DNA of 64,000 nt from Odobenus rosmarus divergens (Eukaryota > Chordata > Mammalia > Carnivora > Odobenidae), in NCBI RefSeq assembly GCF_000321225.1, contig NW_004450266.1:7221245-7285244 (forward strand), read 5' to 3'. Under the pieces are notes generated by a model. The model had not been told where the DNA came from and did not search any database. It was given only the letters and a program-made list of their open reading frames with translations. A program made the position numbers and the translations under genes. This document shows positions 33,536 through 44,189 of this stretch, piece after piece (the first letter of the stretch is position 1; each line of letters opens with the position of its first letter).

Positions 33536-33627
33536 GACAGACAGGAGATTCTCTATCTAATTAATAGGAATTCCAGAAAGAGAAGACACAAAAATGAGTA
33601 AGGAAGTCATCAATTAAATAGTTCAAG

Positions 33628-33823
33628 GGACGCCTGGGTGGCTCCATTGGTTAGCGTCTGCCTTCTGCTCAGGTCGTGATCCCAGGGTCCTGGGATTGAG
33701 TCCCGCATCGGGCTCCCTGCAGGGAGCCTGCTTCTTCCTCTCCTCCCCGCTTATGCTCTCTTGCTATCTCTGTTGCTATCTCTGTCTCTCTCTCTCAAAT
33801 AAATAAATAAAATCTTAAAAAAA
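33628..33823 (+). mobile_element. CAN-SINE in L1-related block
   Basis: GGGACGCCTGGGTGGCTCCA, GGGATTGAGTCCCGCATCGG, CAAATAAATAAATAAAATCT tail. The middle is shortened (TCCCTGCAGGGAGCC joins across a missing segment). Flanks AATAGTTCAAG and AAAACTTCAAG form a weak duplication. Confidence 0.94.
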
Positions 33824-34102
33824 GAGAAAACTTCAAGAACGTCTCCCGGAATTGAAGGACACGAGTTTTGAGATTTAAGGGCCCACCGAGTGCCTAGAAC
33901 AATGGATGAAAGTACACTCACCTGAGGCACATTATTGCAAAATTTCTATTCTAACACTGGGGATAAAGAGATCTTACAAGTTTCCAGAGAGGAGTTGGAT
34001 CCAGACCAGGGATGAGGAATATGGAAGTCTTTGGATTGTCCAATGGCAACACTGGGAAATGGTAGACAGTGGAGTGACGCCCTTCAAAATCTGAGGGAAG
34101 TA

Positions 34103-34423
34103 CAGTTGCCCAACCCGGGGGTTAGAGTACCAACTGCCTCTCCCCTGAACAGTCGAAAGTCTGCATATAACTTTTGATGCCCCCCAAATTTAACTATTAA
34201 TAGCCTCCTCTTGACCAGAGCCCTACCAATAACAGTCAATTAACACATAATTTATATGTTTATGTATTATACCCTGTCTTCTTAAAATAAGTAAGCTGAA
34301 AAGAAGACATTATTAAGAATCATAAGACAAAATATATTTCTAGTACTATGCAGTATTTATGAAAAAGATCCATGTATAAGTGGACCTGCACAGTTCAAAC
34401 CAGTGTTGTTTAAGGGTCGACTG
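34103..34423. mobile_element. Tigger-like (TcMar) nonautonomous DNA transposon
   Basis: Terminal sequences CAGTTGCCCAACCCGGGGG and, at the right, GTTGTTTAAGGGTCGACTG are imperfect inverted repeats; TA flanks both ends (34101-34102, 34424-34425), the mariner-type target. Interior GGACCTGCACAGTTCAAACC is a known motif of this class. About 321 bp, no transposase. Confidence 0.8.
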
Positions 34424-34720
34424 TACTTCCAACTCAGGATTCTACCTGTAGGGGTGGGATGAAGATCTTTTTGGATATTCAAGGCTTTGAAACATTTTCC
34501 TTGCCATGTACCTTGTCTCAGGAAGCTCCCAGAGGATGCCTTTTCCCCCAAACAAGGAAGTGAAGAAGGAAAAAGGAAAACATATGAACCCAGAAATAGA
34601 GGATCCAACAGAGGATTGAGGAGAAGGCACTGCCAGGGAGGGAGCAGTGTGCCGGGTGTGGAGAATGTCAGTACAGACTAGAGAAGGTCAGAAGGTGGCA
34701 AGTGGGAGTCTACATCCTGC

Positions 34721-35639
34721 TCTCAGCCTGCCTGGCTGAGGGGGATGTTAATGGCTTTCTCCATCAGTAGATGAGTCTAGAGTTAGTTTTGCTGCCAAAG
34801 ATCCTGGAAATAGTTTTACAAGGTGAGTCTGTACCCAACTGGCCTCATACTGTCAGCATTTCTCCATTCTTCAGTCCTGTTTTTACTGATCTGCCTCAGT
34901 TTCCCCTCTAGCCTTCTAGGTCCCTGATGCCCCACATTCCCCACATTTGAATGGGACTCTGCCTCCTTGTCATCCTGTCCAGCTGTTGCCAATCTTGTCC
35001 CCACAGAAGAGCTGGAGGTGGCTTCTGAGGCTGCCAGCCATGCTGGGGTGACTCACTGGGGACCAAGATCCTGCTGCTTGTGGCTGAACTTCCCACTGTC
35101 TCGTTCCGCTACTTGCCAAGGAGCAAGCCAACTCTCTGATGCCCTTTGGCCAACACACAGGGTTATCCTCTGCAGATGGGTCTCTGCCAGTACCTAGTCT
35201 GCATTGTCCAGGCCTCTTCCTTCACCCCATGACCAAGAGAGCTGGTTGGTGGGTGAGCAGGGACCAGCCTGGTCCAGACAAAGACACTCGACTCCCATTG
35301 TTGCCTGGCTATACCTTCACCCCTCGTCTTCCTCCAAAAAAGCACATTTGAACACCAGAGACAGAGAGAAAATGAGAGAAACATTTTTTATAGGTGTAAC
35401 CATGAATCTGCTCTAATTTTAAAAAGTAAATCATTAGCAAACATCAATCAGATGGTGTTATGAGCTATTATTAGTAAAAATTACTTACACTTCACTACAG
35501 ATCATGACATGCTGCTATAAAGAGTGGACAATCACTTGCTTATTGGAAGGAGGTCAAACATCCTTCTCTATTCCTCTCTTCCACAATGTTCCCAGAAAGA
35601 TGCCTATCACTTGGAGAGAGGATTGGGGTTGTAGAGTGA
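34721..35639. other. unannotated stretch
   Basis: Moderate GC. Many overlapping 60-76-codon frames on both strands at 34816-35416, typical of stop-poor random sequence. No domain recognised. Confidence 0.4.
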
Positions 35640-36100
35640 TATTCAAAACTGCTAGTGGAAATCAGTTTCAAGGAATATTCATTGCACACCTGTCATGCAC
35701 CAGGCTTTGAGCTGCAGGCTTTAAAATACTACATCTGATTAAATCAGGGAGATGGTAACAAGCAGAATTATTATGAATTATAACCCATAAACTGTGCATC
35801 ATGGGCAAGTCCCTTGGTCACCCCGCCTTTTTTGTACCTGAAAAATGGGAGAGACGTTTTTCAGCCCAGCCTACTGTATGAGGTAAAGGAACTTAACAAC
35901 CCTGCACGAGCTCTAGAGTCCCTCACAAGAATTGCTGTTGAGATTGTTCTTCCTTATGGAACAGCACGTTATAGGTTTTAAAGCATTTCACATCCTTTAC
36001 GTATTGCATCCTTTCAGCATTCCAGGGAGGTAGTCTGGGATTAGAACTTTTCTGTATTTTTGGCAATGCCATCAAAAAGGGGAAGTATGACGTGGACTGA
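35640..36100. other. cluster of weak MIR/L2 fragments
   Basis: CACACCTGTCATGCACCAGG (antisense L2-like, 35682), ATGGGCAAGTCCCTTGGTCA (sense MIR-like, 35801), and AAAGCATTTCACATCCTTTA with ATTCCAGGGAGGTAGTCTGG (antisense MIR-like, 35980-36035). Each is short and diverged. Confidence 0.45.
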
Positions 36101-36214
36101 ATGTCATCGGCATTGGCATTTTGAATCTACCAGGCATGACTTGATTAATTTCAGTGTAATTTTTCCCATTTAGAAAGTGTTCTAAATAATGACAGAACAT
36201 GAGTCCAGTTGGTC

Positions 36215-36605
36215 TGTTCTCTCTGGCAGACTATGGACTCTCTACCAAGGACTGTGTCTTTTTTTTTTTTTATTAAAGATTTTATTTATTTATTTGACAG
36301 AGAGAGACACAGCAAGAGAGGGAACATAAGCAGGGGGAGTGGGAGAGGGAGAAGCAGGCTTCCCATGGAGCAGGGAGCCCGATGCGGGGCTCGATCCCAG
36401 GACCCGGGGATCATGACCTGAGCCGAAGGCAGACACTTAACGACTGAGCCACCCAGGTGCCCCATGAGCCACCCAGGGCCCCCCTCCAAGGACTGTGTCT
36501 TAGCTCTGTGTCCCCAGATGCTAAGCTAGCACCTGGGAAAGAGGTGTGCTCCTGAATGAATGTATGAATGAATGAACGAATAAATGAATAAATGAAGGAA
36601 CATAT
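36215..36605 (+). mobile_element. L2 LINE 3' end, interrupted by a SINE
   Basis: GACTATGGACTCTCTACCAA on the left; after the SINE, GACTGTGTCTTAGCTCTGTG, TCCCCAGATGCTAAGCTAGC and a TGAATGAATG tail. Removing the SINE restores the L2 phrase GGACTGTGTCTTAGCTCTGT. Confidence 0.85.
36261..36485 (-). mobile_element. CAN-SINE, antisense, nested in L2, duplicated head end
   Basis: T-run, TTAAAGATTTTATTTATTTA, ending GAGCCACCCAGGTGCCCC and then a second, diverged GAGCCACCCAGGGCCCCC. CCAAGGACTGTGTCTT is duplicated exactly at 36245-36260 and 36486-36501, so the doubled head lies inside the inserted unit. Confidence 0.97.
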
Positions 36606-36949
36606 TCCCATTCATTCCCATAGAGGAGATGGCCCTGGTGTCCAGGAAATTGCTAAGATCTGGGACTGGACTGCCTCCCAAAGTAATGGATACAAGATAA
36701 GAAGTTCCCAGAATAAAAACTGGAATTGTAAACTGGGAAGGGAATAGATTAAAATACATATGTAATTTAAAAATATGAACATATGTAGTATTTAATTAAG
36801 ATCAACAATAAGCAAATGAGAAGCTGTGTCTATGTTGACATTTTGGTTCTTACTGTAATTTTTGATTAACTTATATTTCCTCCTTATGCCTCTTGACATA
36901 TTAAAAGGGTTTTTTAAAAGGAAAGAAATTCTGAGAATTGGCTTTGCAA
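36606..36949. other. unannotated AT-rich stretch
   Basis: No repeat or gene recognised. Confidence 0.4.
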
Positions 36950-37335
36950 GCGAAACAATAAACACACACAGTTTTCCACTTTATTATATTTAAATGGTAT
37001 CATTTTTACTCTACTTCAAAGAGCAATCAGCTGCCATTAATTAAGTACTTCAGCATGGAATTAATGACCAATAGCAGGATCAACACAGACTCATCCCCTA
37101 CACTGCTGGTCTCCAATGGACCTTTCCATCTGATTGACATTAGTGACCATATAGCAAACAATAGCAATATTTCACTAAGGCCTGGAGGCTAAAAGTAATT
37201 GTGCTCTGGACTGTTGGTTAGAGGATGTGCATAAAGAATCATTTTCTCCCGCCATTTAAAGCCTTTTCTGGACTAGATTTTTTTTTCCATCTATTAAATA
37301 GCAATGAATGTAATTCAGCATCACAGGAATGAGCC
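36950..37335. other. repeat-free AT-rich stretch, possible conserved non-coding element
   Basis: Between L2 fragments, with several homeodomain-type cores (CATTAATTAAG 37036, GAATTAATGACC 37058, AAGTAATTGTG 37193) and no repeat signature. Such motif clustering is frequent in enhancers, but TAAT cores are also common by chance in AT-rich DNA. Confidence 0.3.
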
Positions 37336-37339
37336 GTTG

Positions 37340-37475
37340 CTCATTTAACAAAAGTTCTTGTGGAACCAATCACGTGCCAGGCAATCTGCTTGCTGCTGGG
37401 GAAACAAAATTGGACAAACTCTGACCTCAAGGTTCTCACAGTGTAATCGTGACAACAGGCGCATAAACCAGAGGA
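37340..37475 (-). mobile_element. L2 LINE 3' fragment, antisense
   Basis: CACGTGCCAGGCAATCTGCT, CTGACCTCAAGGTTCTCACA and a GTGTAATCGTGACAACAGGC run. Confidence 0.65.
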
Positions 37476-37599
37476 GAACAACTTTGTTTGACATTTAAAA
37501 AGGGAAAAACAAAATGCTAGGAGAGGTAGAGGAGGGAGGGGTTGCCCTCATTCATACAAGTTGTGGTTTTGTTGTTTTTCTCATTTGAACCTGGTGTTG

Positions 37600-37720
37600 A
37601 TGGAGTCATATCTAATTCCCTGTAGCCAGAGCGATCTTTCCTAAGTGAAAATTGAGGATCGTGTTGCTGTTCTTTTAAAATGCTTCCATGTGTCATGTCC
37701 ATAGCCCTCTCTGGACTCTC
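37600..37720 (+). mobile_element. L2 LINE internal fragment, sense (weak)
   Basis: GTAGCCAGAGCGATCTTTCC, then TTAAAATGCTTCCATGTGTC resembles the L2 coding-region end (CCAGAGTGATCTTTCTAAAA, AACCCTTCAATGGCTTCC). Confidence 0.4.
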
Positions 37721-37945
37721 AGCCCAAGAGGCCACGTGGAGACTGGGTTTGCCTGGCTCACCTCTCAAGACTTCATGCTAATTACCTGGTTTCAAGCCAA
37801 GTAGGGACTCAAGTTTATTTGTTGAATACATGAATGCAGCAGACAACTAGAGACATCAAGACATGTCCATAAAGTTTTAAGATGTTCTCTTCCTTCTCTT
37901 CTTCAGTCCATGTCCCCCCCTGGGTGTGGTTGGTAGAAGCTCTAC

Positions 37946-38215
37946 ATGCAGAGCTGTGTAGGGATTGAGAGCATGAGCTTTGGACCCCATGAGATCTGGG
38001 TTCAAGTCCTGCTTCCCCTTTTCCTAACTATATGACTTTGAGTGAGTTATTTAACCTCTCTCAGCTTCGGGTTCCTCGTCTATAAAACAATAGTGATAAT
38101 AATTAATAATATCTGCTTAAAAGGGTAGCTAGGAGGATTATACATTTATGTATATTATACATGTATGTATAAGTCATATATTAAGCGTTCAGCAAATGTC
38201 GGTATTATTTTTTAA
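37946..38215 (+). mobile_element. MIR SINE, sense, full length
   Basis: ATTGAGAGCATGAGCTTTGG, GATCTGGGTTCAAGTCCTGC, GAGTGAGTTATTTAACCTCT, TCCTCGTCTATAAAACAATA, GTTCAGCAAATGTCGGTATT. One of the best-preserved MIRs here. Confidence 0.92.
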
Positions 38216-38719
38216 ATTCTTCTCCAAGTTAAAAACAAATTCCAAAGTTTTTAACATTGTTCAAAACTGTGGGGTTTCTTCCCTCTTGGGGACCAGCTTC
38301 TCCCAGGCGGGGACTCATTTCTAAGCCTCTCACAGAAATCTTCAGGCCCAGCCCTCTTCTTCCATTACAGTCCAACGGGTATTCACTCTCTCCCACTTGG
38401 CCATTCAGCACATTCACCAAATTTGGCCCAAAATGACTCAGGATTATTCCCAAATTTCAGTAGGAAAGGCCAAAGACTTGCCCTCCCTGAGAACCAATGC
38501 TGTGTCATTGACAACTTGGGGTGGGGGCAGAAAGGATACTTTCTAGAAGGGAGCTCTCATCATTGGCTACAAGGACCGCTTTTTAATTTGATCCTTTCTT
38601 TAGAAAAGGTTTGTTTGCTTTATTGTTATTTTTGGTGGTTTAAAAAATTTTTGTCTCTTTGGTCTTACAATAGATTTCTGCAAGGAAAAAAAGTAATGGT
38701 GTGAAAAATGTTGGAATGT
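38216..38719. other. unannotated stretch
   Basis: No confident repeat or gene; 74- and 93-codon frames unrecognised. Confidence 0.4.
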
Positions 38720-38922
38720 GGGGAGCCTGGGTGGCTCAGTTGTTAAGCGTCTGCCTTAGGCTCAGGTCATGATCCCAGGGTCCTGGGATCCAGCCCCGCA
38801 TCGGGCTCCCTGCTTGGTGGGAAGCCTGCTTCTCCCTCTCCCACTCCCCCTGCTTGTGTTCCCTCTCTCACTGTCTCTCTCTCTCTGTGTCAAATAAATA
38901 AATAAAATCTTAAAAAAAGAAA
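38720..38922 (+). mobile_element. CAN-SINE
   Basis: GGGGAGCCTGGGTGGCTCAG, GGGATCCAGCCCCGCATCGG, CCCCTGCTTGTGTTCCCTCT, CAAATAAATAAATAAAATCT tail. GTTGGAATGT duplicated at 38710-38719 and 38923-38932. Confidence 0.97.
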
Positions 38923-39519
38923 GTTGGAATGTTGGAGATTCGGAAAAGACACTTTTTTTTTATATGTGACATTTGATATTTGATATTTGCATTTCTGAAC
39001 AGGTCTGGGGGGGTGGAGATATACAAATCACTAGGAGACAAAACAAGGAATATGCACGCTTACCCTAGTTTGAAACAGGGTCACCACTGATCTGGAGTCT
39101 GGTTTTGTAGTTTTGAAGCAGCTGTGTAACTAGACATGGTCTGCATGTATGTACCATGCTGGAAAAGATGCTGGGAAACCAAAGGGCCCTAGCCCTCTAT
39201 CTGTCTGCTCTCCTGTGGTGTTGTCTTTGAACACATGAGCTCCCCTGAGCACAAAAGTGTGTCAGTTGACTTATATTTGTAAAGTAATGAGGTCCTTCAT
39301 ACGCATCCTTTTCTCTACCAAGGACCCTCTTTTCATTATTTTCCCCACAGGACCCCATTTCTTGTAAGACTTTGCCTACTAAACAAACAAGATTAGGAAG
39401 CTTAATAATGAGCTTGTGCAAGGGGTACTGGAGGCAGGCAAATTATCCAGGAGGCAAATGAGCCTTTGGAGGGCAATTCCATCTCAACAGCAGATACAAT
39501 CCCAGTAATAATTCCAGTT
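38923..39519. other. unannotated stretch
   Basis: No confident repeat or gene. Confidence 0.4.
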
Positions 39520-39765
39520 GTACTAACTGTGATCACTTATTAGGAGGTTACTGCATTCCAGGCTCTCTATACACATTGTCTGATTGAACCCTTACTGCAG
39601 TAGAAGGAAGGGGGCATTATTTCTCCATCTTACAGGTGAGGAAACTGAGGCCAGGGGAGGTAAGGTATTTGTCTGAGGTTACATAGCCATAAGGGTTAGA
39701 GGAGGGGCTCAACTCCAGTCTCTCTGACTCCACGGCGTAAGCTCTGAACCTCTAGACTCAACTCC
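39520..39765 (-). mobile_element. MIR SINE, antisense
   Basis: TACTGCATTCCAGGCTCTCT, ACAGGTGAGGAAACTGAGGC, CTGAGGTTACATAGCCATAA and CTCAACTCCAGTCTCTCTGA. Confidence 0.88.
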
Positions 39766-40089
39766 CGTTCAGTTCCAGTAGAACAGTGGCACTTGCATAG
39801 GACTCAAGTTCCAAAATCAAGAAGATGTAGAAAGCTACACAGTTACCACTGTCCCTGAAAGTCTCGTGAAACCACAAGTGTGGTATGATGCTCACACTAC
39901 AACTGAGACCAAACAAAGAAGCAGCATCATGGACCCAGCTCACGTCTGTTCTGGGCACACCCTGTTGGCAGGAGGACAGGCAGAATTGCTGTTCTTTTAA
40001 ACGTCTTTATATTGTATATTATTTTTCCTTTCCACTTTCTCTTTTTTTCTCCTTTTCTTTATTGAATAGATTTAATTGAAATTGCTTAT

Positions 40090-40520
40090 ATTAGTTTCTT
40101 ATTGCTGCTATAACATTACCACAAGCTTAATGGCTTAAAACAACACAAATTTATCTTACAGTTTTGAGCTCAGATATCTGAAATGGGTCTCACTGGGCTA
40201 AAATCAAGATGTTGGCAGGGCTGTGTTATATCTGGAAGCTCCAGCTCTAGAGGCTGCCCATACTCCTTGGTTCATGGCCCCTCGTACTTTCAAGGCCAGG
40301 AAACAGCATCACTCAGACCTGGGCTCCTACCTCCCTGGGCTCCTTCCTTGACTCCCCTGACTCCTTTCACCTGTGCTTATATCAGGCTCACCTGGACCAT
40401 CCAGGATAATGCTCCCACCTCAAGATCCTTAACTTATGCACACCTCCAATCACTCTTTTGCTGTGTAAGGTCCGGGCATTAGGGTGTGGACATCTTTGGG
40501 GAGACTTTTTTGCCTACCAC
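40090..40520 (-). mobile_element. solo LTR, MLT-like, antisense, near complete
   Basis: TTAGTTTCTTATTGCTGCTA, GGCTTAAAACAACACAAATT, AAATCAAGATGTTGGCAGGG, CAGGATAATGCTCCCACCTC, AAGATCCTTAACTTATGCAC, GGACATCTTTGGGGAGAC. Complement of a MaLR-type LTR ending in AGCAATAAGAAACTAA. No viral genes. Confidence 0.8.
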
Positions 40521-40546
40521 ACTGCTAAATTAAATGCATGCACATT

Positions 40547-40757
40547 GGGGGGGTGCCTGGGAGGCTCAGTTGTTAAGCATCCAACTCTTGATTTCAGCTC
40601 AGAGCCTGATCTCCGGGGTACGGGATCAAGCCACAGTCAGGCTCCATGCTCAGTGGGGAGTCTGCTTGAGATCCTCTCCCTCTCCCTCTCCCTCTGCCCC
40701 TTACCCTGCTTGAGTGTACTCTCTCTCTCTCTAAAATAAATAAATCTGTAAAAAAAC
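40547..40757 (+). mobile_element. older CAN-SINE
   Basis: GGGGGTGCCTGGGAGGCTCA, CCAACTCTTGATTTCAGCTC, GGGATCAAGCC, CTGCTTGAGATCCTCTCCCT, ending AAATAAATAAATCTGTAAAA. The TTGATTTCAGCTC and GCTTGAGAT variants mark an older subfamily. No clean duplication. Confidence 0.92.
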
Positions 40758-40949
40758 ATAGCAAGTGCCCACTGATCTACTATCCAACATTGACTATTGT
40801 CAAACATTATGTTTTACATACACATTCTTTCTTTAGAAAATGAAATATTTGTGTGATTATATGCAAATCTTGCTGACCCATGAGCCACTTTGACTCTGCC
40901 CTGCTCAATTTTGGGTTGTTGTGTCACAGAGGCTAAAAAGTGACACTTC

Positions 40950-41139
40950 GGGCGCCTGGGTGGCTCAGTCATTAGGCGTCTGCCTTCGGCTCAGGTTGTA
41001 GTCTCAGGGTCCTGGGATCAAGCCCCGCATCGGGCTCCCTGCTTGGAGGGAAGCCTGCTTCTCCCTCTCCCTCTGCTACTCCCCTGCTTGTGCTCTTTCT
41101 CTCTCTGTGTCAAATAAATAAATAAAATCTTAAAAAAAA
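40950..41139 (+). mobile_element. CAN-SINE
   Basis: GGGCGCCTGGGTGGCTCAGT, GGGATCAAGCCCCGCATCGG, CAAATAAATAAATAAAATCT tail. AAAAAGTGACACTTC (40935-40949) recurs as AAAAAGTGACCCTTC (41140-41154). Confidence 0.97.
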
Positions 41140-41154
41140 AAAAAGTGACCCTTC

Positions 41155-42769
41155 TTTTCTTTGTTTCTGCTAAAACTCTGTGAGAAAGTATGTCCTGTAC
41201 TGCTAATTCCAAAGTGAAGTGTGAGACCCATAGAGCTGAGATTGGTCAGATGTAGTATTCATAGACCCCAGGCTTTAAAGAATCATAGTGGCCTAGGGAA
41301 AATTGGGGAGGATTTCTGGAGGGACCCCTCAGTGAGCTTCGAGCCCCAGTTTTGCCCTTCATGTGTCTAGCGGAAGGCTTCCATGTGGCCACTCAGAGAA
41401 TTCCATATATTTCTGTGGAGCATGGAAGACACTTTGCCCTAAGCCCCAACTCACACTATATAAATCTAAAGGGCGCAGTACTGCACAGACCGGGGAGCAA
41501 AGGTCCAGTGCTGGACCTGGGATAGCTGCCTTCCCAGAATTTCTCAGCACCAGGAGTGGGTTACCTGAGAAAGAGCAGGCCCAGGTAGGTCCACATGTTG
41601 ACAATGAAGGGCACCTGAAGGGGTCAGGAATAGGCAGAAAGCAGCTGCAGGTGATACCTAGGGACTGAGAAAGGGGTCACAAGTAATCATTCAGAGGAGG
41701 AGTCTTTGCCTGGTGAAGAGAATTGCAGGGGGCCCCCCTTCCCCCGCCTTAGCACAAAGGCTTCAGAAGCAGTGAAGAGAGTGCCCTGTAAGAGAAGATT
41801 GGCCAAGCCAGGTGCACCTTCACAGCCAGTAAGGGCACCGTTCAGGCAAGAACTGCCTGCCCTTCACTCTCCTTTCCTTGCTCCAACCCTGATAGCACCT
41901 GCCCACTACAGGGGGTCACCCTGAAGCAGGTCCAAGCCAGGGAATGGAAGAAGCTATCACTTTAAATGAACTTGGACATTATGACTATCACATGGACTCC
42001 TTAAAGTAATTACTGAACTGAGGCTTCTTTTTAGTGACAGAAATGACTGGAGGCCTTTTGGTTACCCAGTGGCGGACCTTAGATTTTTATGAGGGGAGAG
42101 GGTAGCTTGAAGTACAGAGCAGGTTGAACAAAGCTAGTTTTGGATTATCCCAGACATCCTGCTCAGAGGATGTAATGTTAATGACTGTGTATCATCGGGC
42201 TCAGAAAAAAGCCTTTGTTCATTTCCAAGTTCTTGTGGAGTGCTCCATACCGGCTTCTCCCTGTACTTGCTCAGGAGCCCTCAAAGTGATTTGGGTTTTC
42301 TTGGTGATGTGTCTTCCTTGTAGTGTCTGCAGCTTAAGAATTCTTCTACTCTTTGTATTTGGTCTTCGGTCTCACTGCCTCAGCTTTCTGTTCATCTGAA
42401 GTGTCTTGCGAGGCATGAGCATCAGATGGCTAAACAGGAGGGGTGGCGGGGCTTAGTCATGTAGGGCAATGATGTTTTCCTGGCTGGGTTCTGGTGACAT
42501 TGGGAATGGCTTGAAAGCACTCATCATTCATGGGTTTTCAAAATGGCAGTGCCTGGGAACTCGCCTACAAGCTGTCCTGATTGCCTTTCCAAATAAGCTG
42601 AAGATGAGAGGGCCTTAATACTTGAAGGAAAATAAAAGTGTGCTCACTGCCTTCTCCAGGGACAAGGACTCTCTCTGAGGCACTGTGGATGTGCCTTTGA
42701 CTGGAGACGTCAGGGAATCACAACAAGTGAGCGACAAGAGAAGGTTCTGATGGTGCTGAGCCCAATCCT
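41155..42769. other. 1.6-kb stretch without recognised repeats
   Basis: Includes a TATATAAATC string at 41457-41466 and several short unrecognised frames (101 codons at 41363, 91 codons at 42124). No splice or domain evidence for a gene. Confidence 0.4.
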
Positions 42770-43265
42770 TGAAAAGCACGAGGCTCAGCAAGGTTATGAC
42801 CAGATAAAGGAAGTGGCAGAACCCATGTTTACATCCAGGCCCATCTGGTGAAAGCTTGTTGCCTTTCTCTCACCCTGCTTCCTTGTGTCATAGGATTGGA
42901 AGGAAACCTCCGGTATAACTAAACCAATCCTTTTGTTAAGTGAGTGAGGAAACAGAGGCCCAGAGAGACAAGGGATTTCTCCGAGCACCTGGGTGGCTCA
43001 TTTGGTTAAGGGTCCACCTCTTGATTTTGGCTCGGGTCATGATCTCAGGGTTGTGAGATGCAGAGCCCTGCATCCAGCTCTGCGCTGGGCGTGGAGCCTG
43101 CTTAAGATTATCTCTCTCCCTCTCCCCCTCTGCCCCACCCTCACCTCTCTCTCTCTCTCTCCCTCTCTAAAAAAAAAAGAGAGAGAAGAGAAGAGATTTC
43201 CTGAGTGATTGGCAGGGTCTAGAAACGAGGTCTGCTGATTCTCAGGATGGTGACCTTTCTCCTCT
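42770..43265 (-). mobile_element. MIR/MIR3-type sequence, antisense, interrupted by a SINE
   Basis: GTTATGACCAGATAAAGGAA (a separate MIR trace), then TAGGATTGGAAGGAAACCTC, GAGGAAACAGAGGCCCAGAG, and after the SINE GATTGGCAGGGTCTAGAAAC and TCTGCTGATTCTCAGG. Order fits antisense MIR3. Confidence 0.65.
42986..43190 (+). mobile_element. older CAN-SINE nested in a MIR
   Basis: CACCTGGGTGGCTCATTTGG, CCACCTCTTGATTTTGGCTC, GAGCCTGCTTAAGATTATCT and a short A-run. AAGGGATTTCTCCGAG before and AAGAGATTTCCTGAG after form an imperfect duplication. Belongs to the older, TTGATTTT-bearing group. Confidence 0.93.
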
Positions 43266-43399
43266 CTCTTGGGCCAGGATGGAGCCACAGCCTTCTTCTT
43301 CCCTTCCTTCCTTTACATTTGCATTAGGTTTTATGTGAAACAAGCAACACTCCGATATGGGAGGCAGGATGGGAGAGTGAGCAGAGTGTGGAGTTCACA

Positions 43400-43630
43400 T
43401 CAGTGACAGTACCCACAGAATAGTAACAGCCAACAAAGAAATGGCACTTACTGGGTAGTGGGCACTGTTCTAAGAGCTTTACATACAGAAACTCACTCAG
43501 TGTTCTAACAACCATAGGTGTTAGGGATGGTTATTATTTCCCTTCCCCAGATGAGGGACCTGAGCCTTGAAGTACTGCGCTCGGTTATTGAGACAGCCAC
43601 TAGGGAGACAAAGACTAAGATTCTGGGCTC
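43400..43630 (-). mobile_element. MIR SINE, antisense
   Basis: GTGGGCACTGTTCTAAGAGC, TTTACATACAGAAACTCACT, CAGATGAGGGACCTGAGCCT, then AGACAAAGACTAAGATTCTG. Confidence 0.82.
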
Positions 43631-43640
43631 CAGGAAATAA

Positions 43641-43670
43641 TCCAGTCCAGTCCAGTTCAGTTCAGTCTGG
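43641..43670. repeat. short CAGTC/CAGTT pentamer array
   Basis: Six or so units of CAGTC or CAGTT (TCCAGTCCAGTCCAGTTCAG). Confidence 0.85.
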
Positions 43671-43794
43671 GCCGGCAGACCATGCCCTGGTGCCTGAGAA
43701 TAGGACTATATCCATTTGGAAAGCATACATTTTGTTTGTTTAACAATCAGCCTTACCATTGGAGAGCTACACTTTAATGCCAGTTTGCGCAACT

Positions 43795-43960
43795 ACAGAG
43801 GTCTTGGCTTCCAGTTCTGACTCCACCTGCTCTGCGGGCTTTGGCAAGTTACCTGTGCCCTCTGAAGCTCAGTCTCCTCATTTGTACACTGGGGACAATA
43901 ATAAATAATCTATCTGTAGGGCTGTTGTGAAGATTTGATGACTTGAAATGGAAAGCTGTC
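43795..43960 (+). mobile_element. MIR SINE, sense
   Basis: TCCAGTTCTGACTCCACCTG, GGCAAGTTACCTGTGCCCTC, CAGTCTCCTCATTTGTACAC, GGGCTGTTGTGAAGATTTGA. Confidence 0.85.
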
Positions 43961-44189
43961 AACTATGCCAATGAATACCCCAATCTTCAAGGCGGAAGGG
44001 AACTTACTATCCATCTGTCTCTCCACCCAAAGCGGAAGCCTCCTCTCTAACCTTCCTACTGAGCGTAGGTATGGTCTATACCTTTGGACTTGTAGTGATA
44101 GGGGCACCATGCTTGGTGCTCAGGTTGATTGTGGGCAACCACCAGCAAGCAGTGTTCAATTCTTTTTCGAGGACATGCATGGAAACCCC
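43961..44189. other. unannotated stretch
   Basis: No repeat or gene recognised. Confidence 0.4.

Larger units (their letters stand above)
33536..34720 (+). mobile_element. old L1-related block, interrupted by a SINE and a DNA transposon
   Basis: AGGAATTCCAGAAAGAGAAG, CGGAATTGAAGGACACGAGT, GGCCCACCGAGTGCCTAGAA, CACTGGGGATAAAGAGATCT, CCAACTCAGGATTCTACC, TCTCAGGAAGCTCCCAGAGG. Landmarks resume on both sides of 33628-33823 and 34103-34423. Same family as the antisense block at 10.3-12.0 kb. Confidence 0.6.

Noticed and set aside
41457..41466. TATATAAATC as a promoter TATA box
   Set aside because: Isolated; no CpG, initiator or exon context, and such strings are common by chance.
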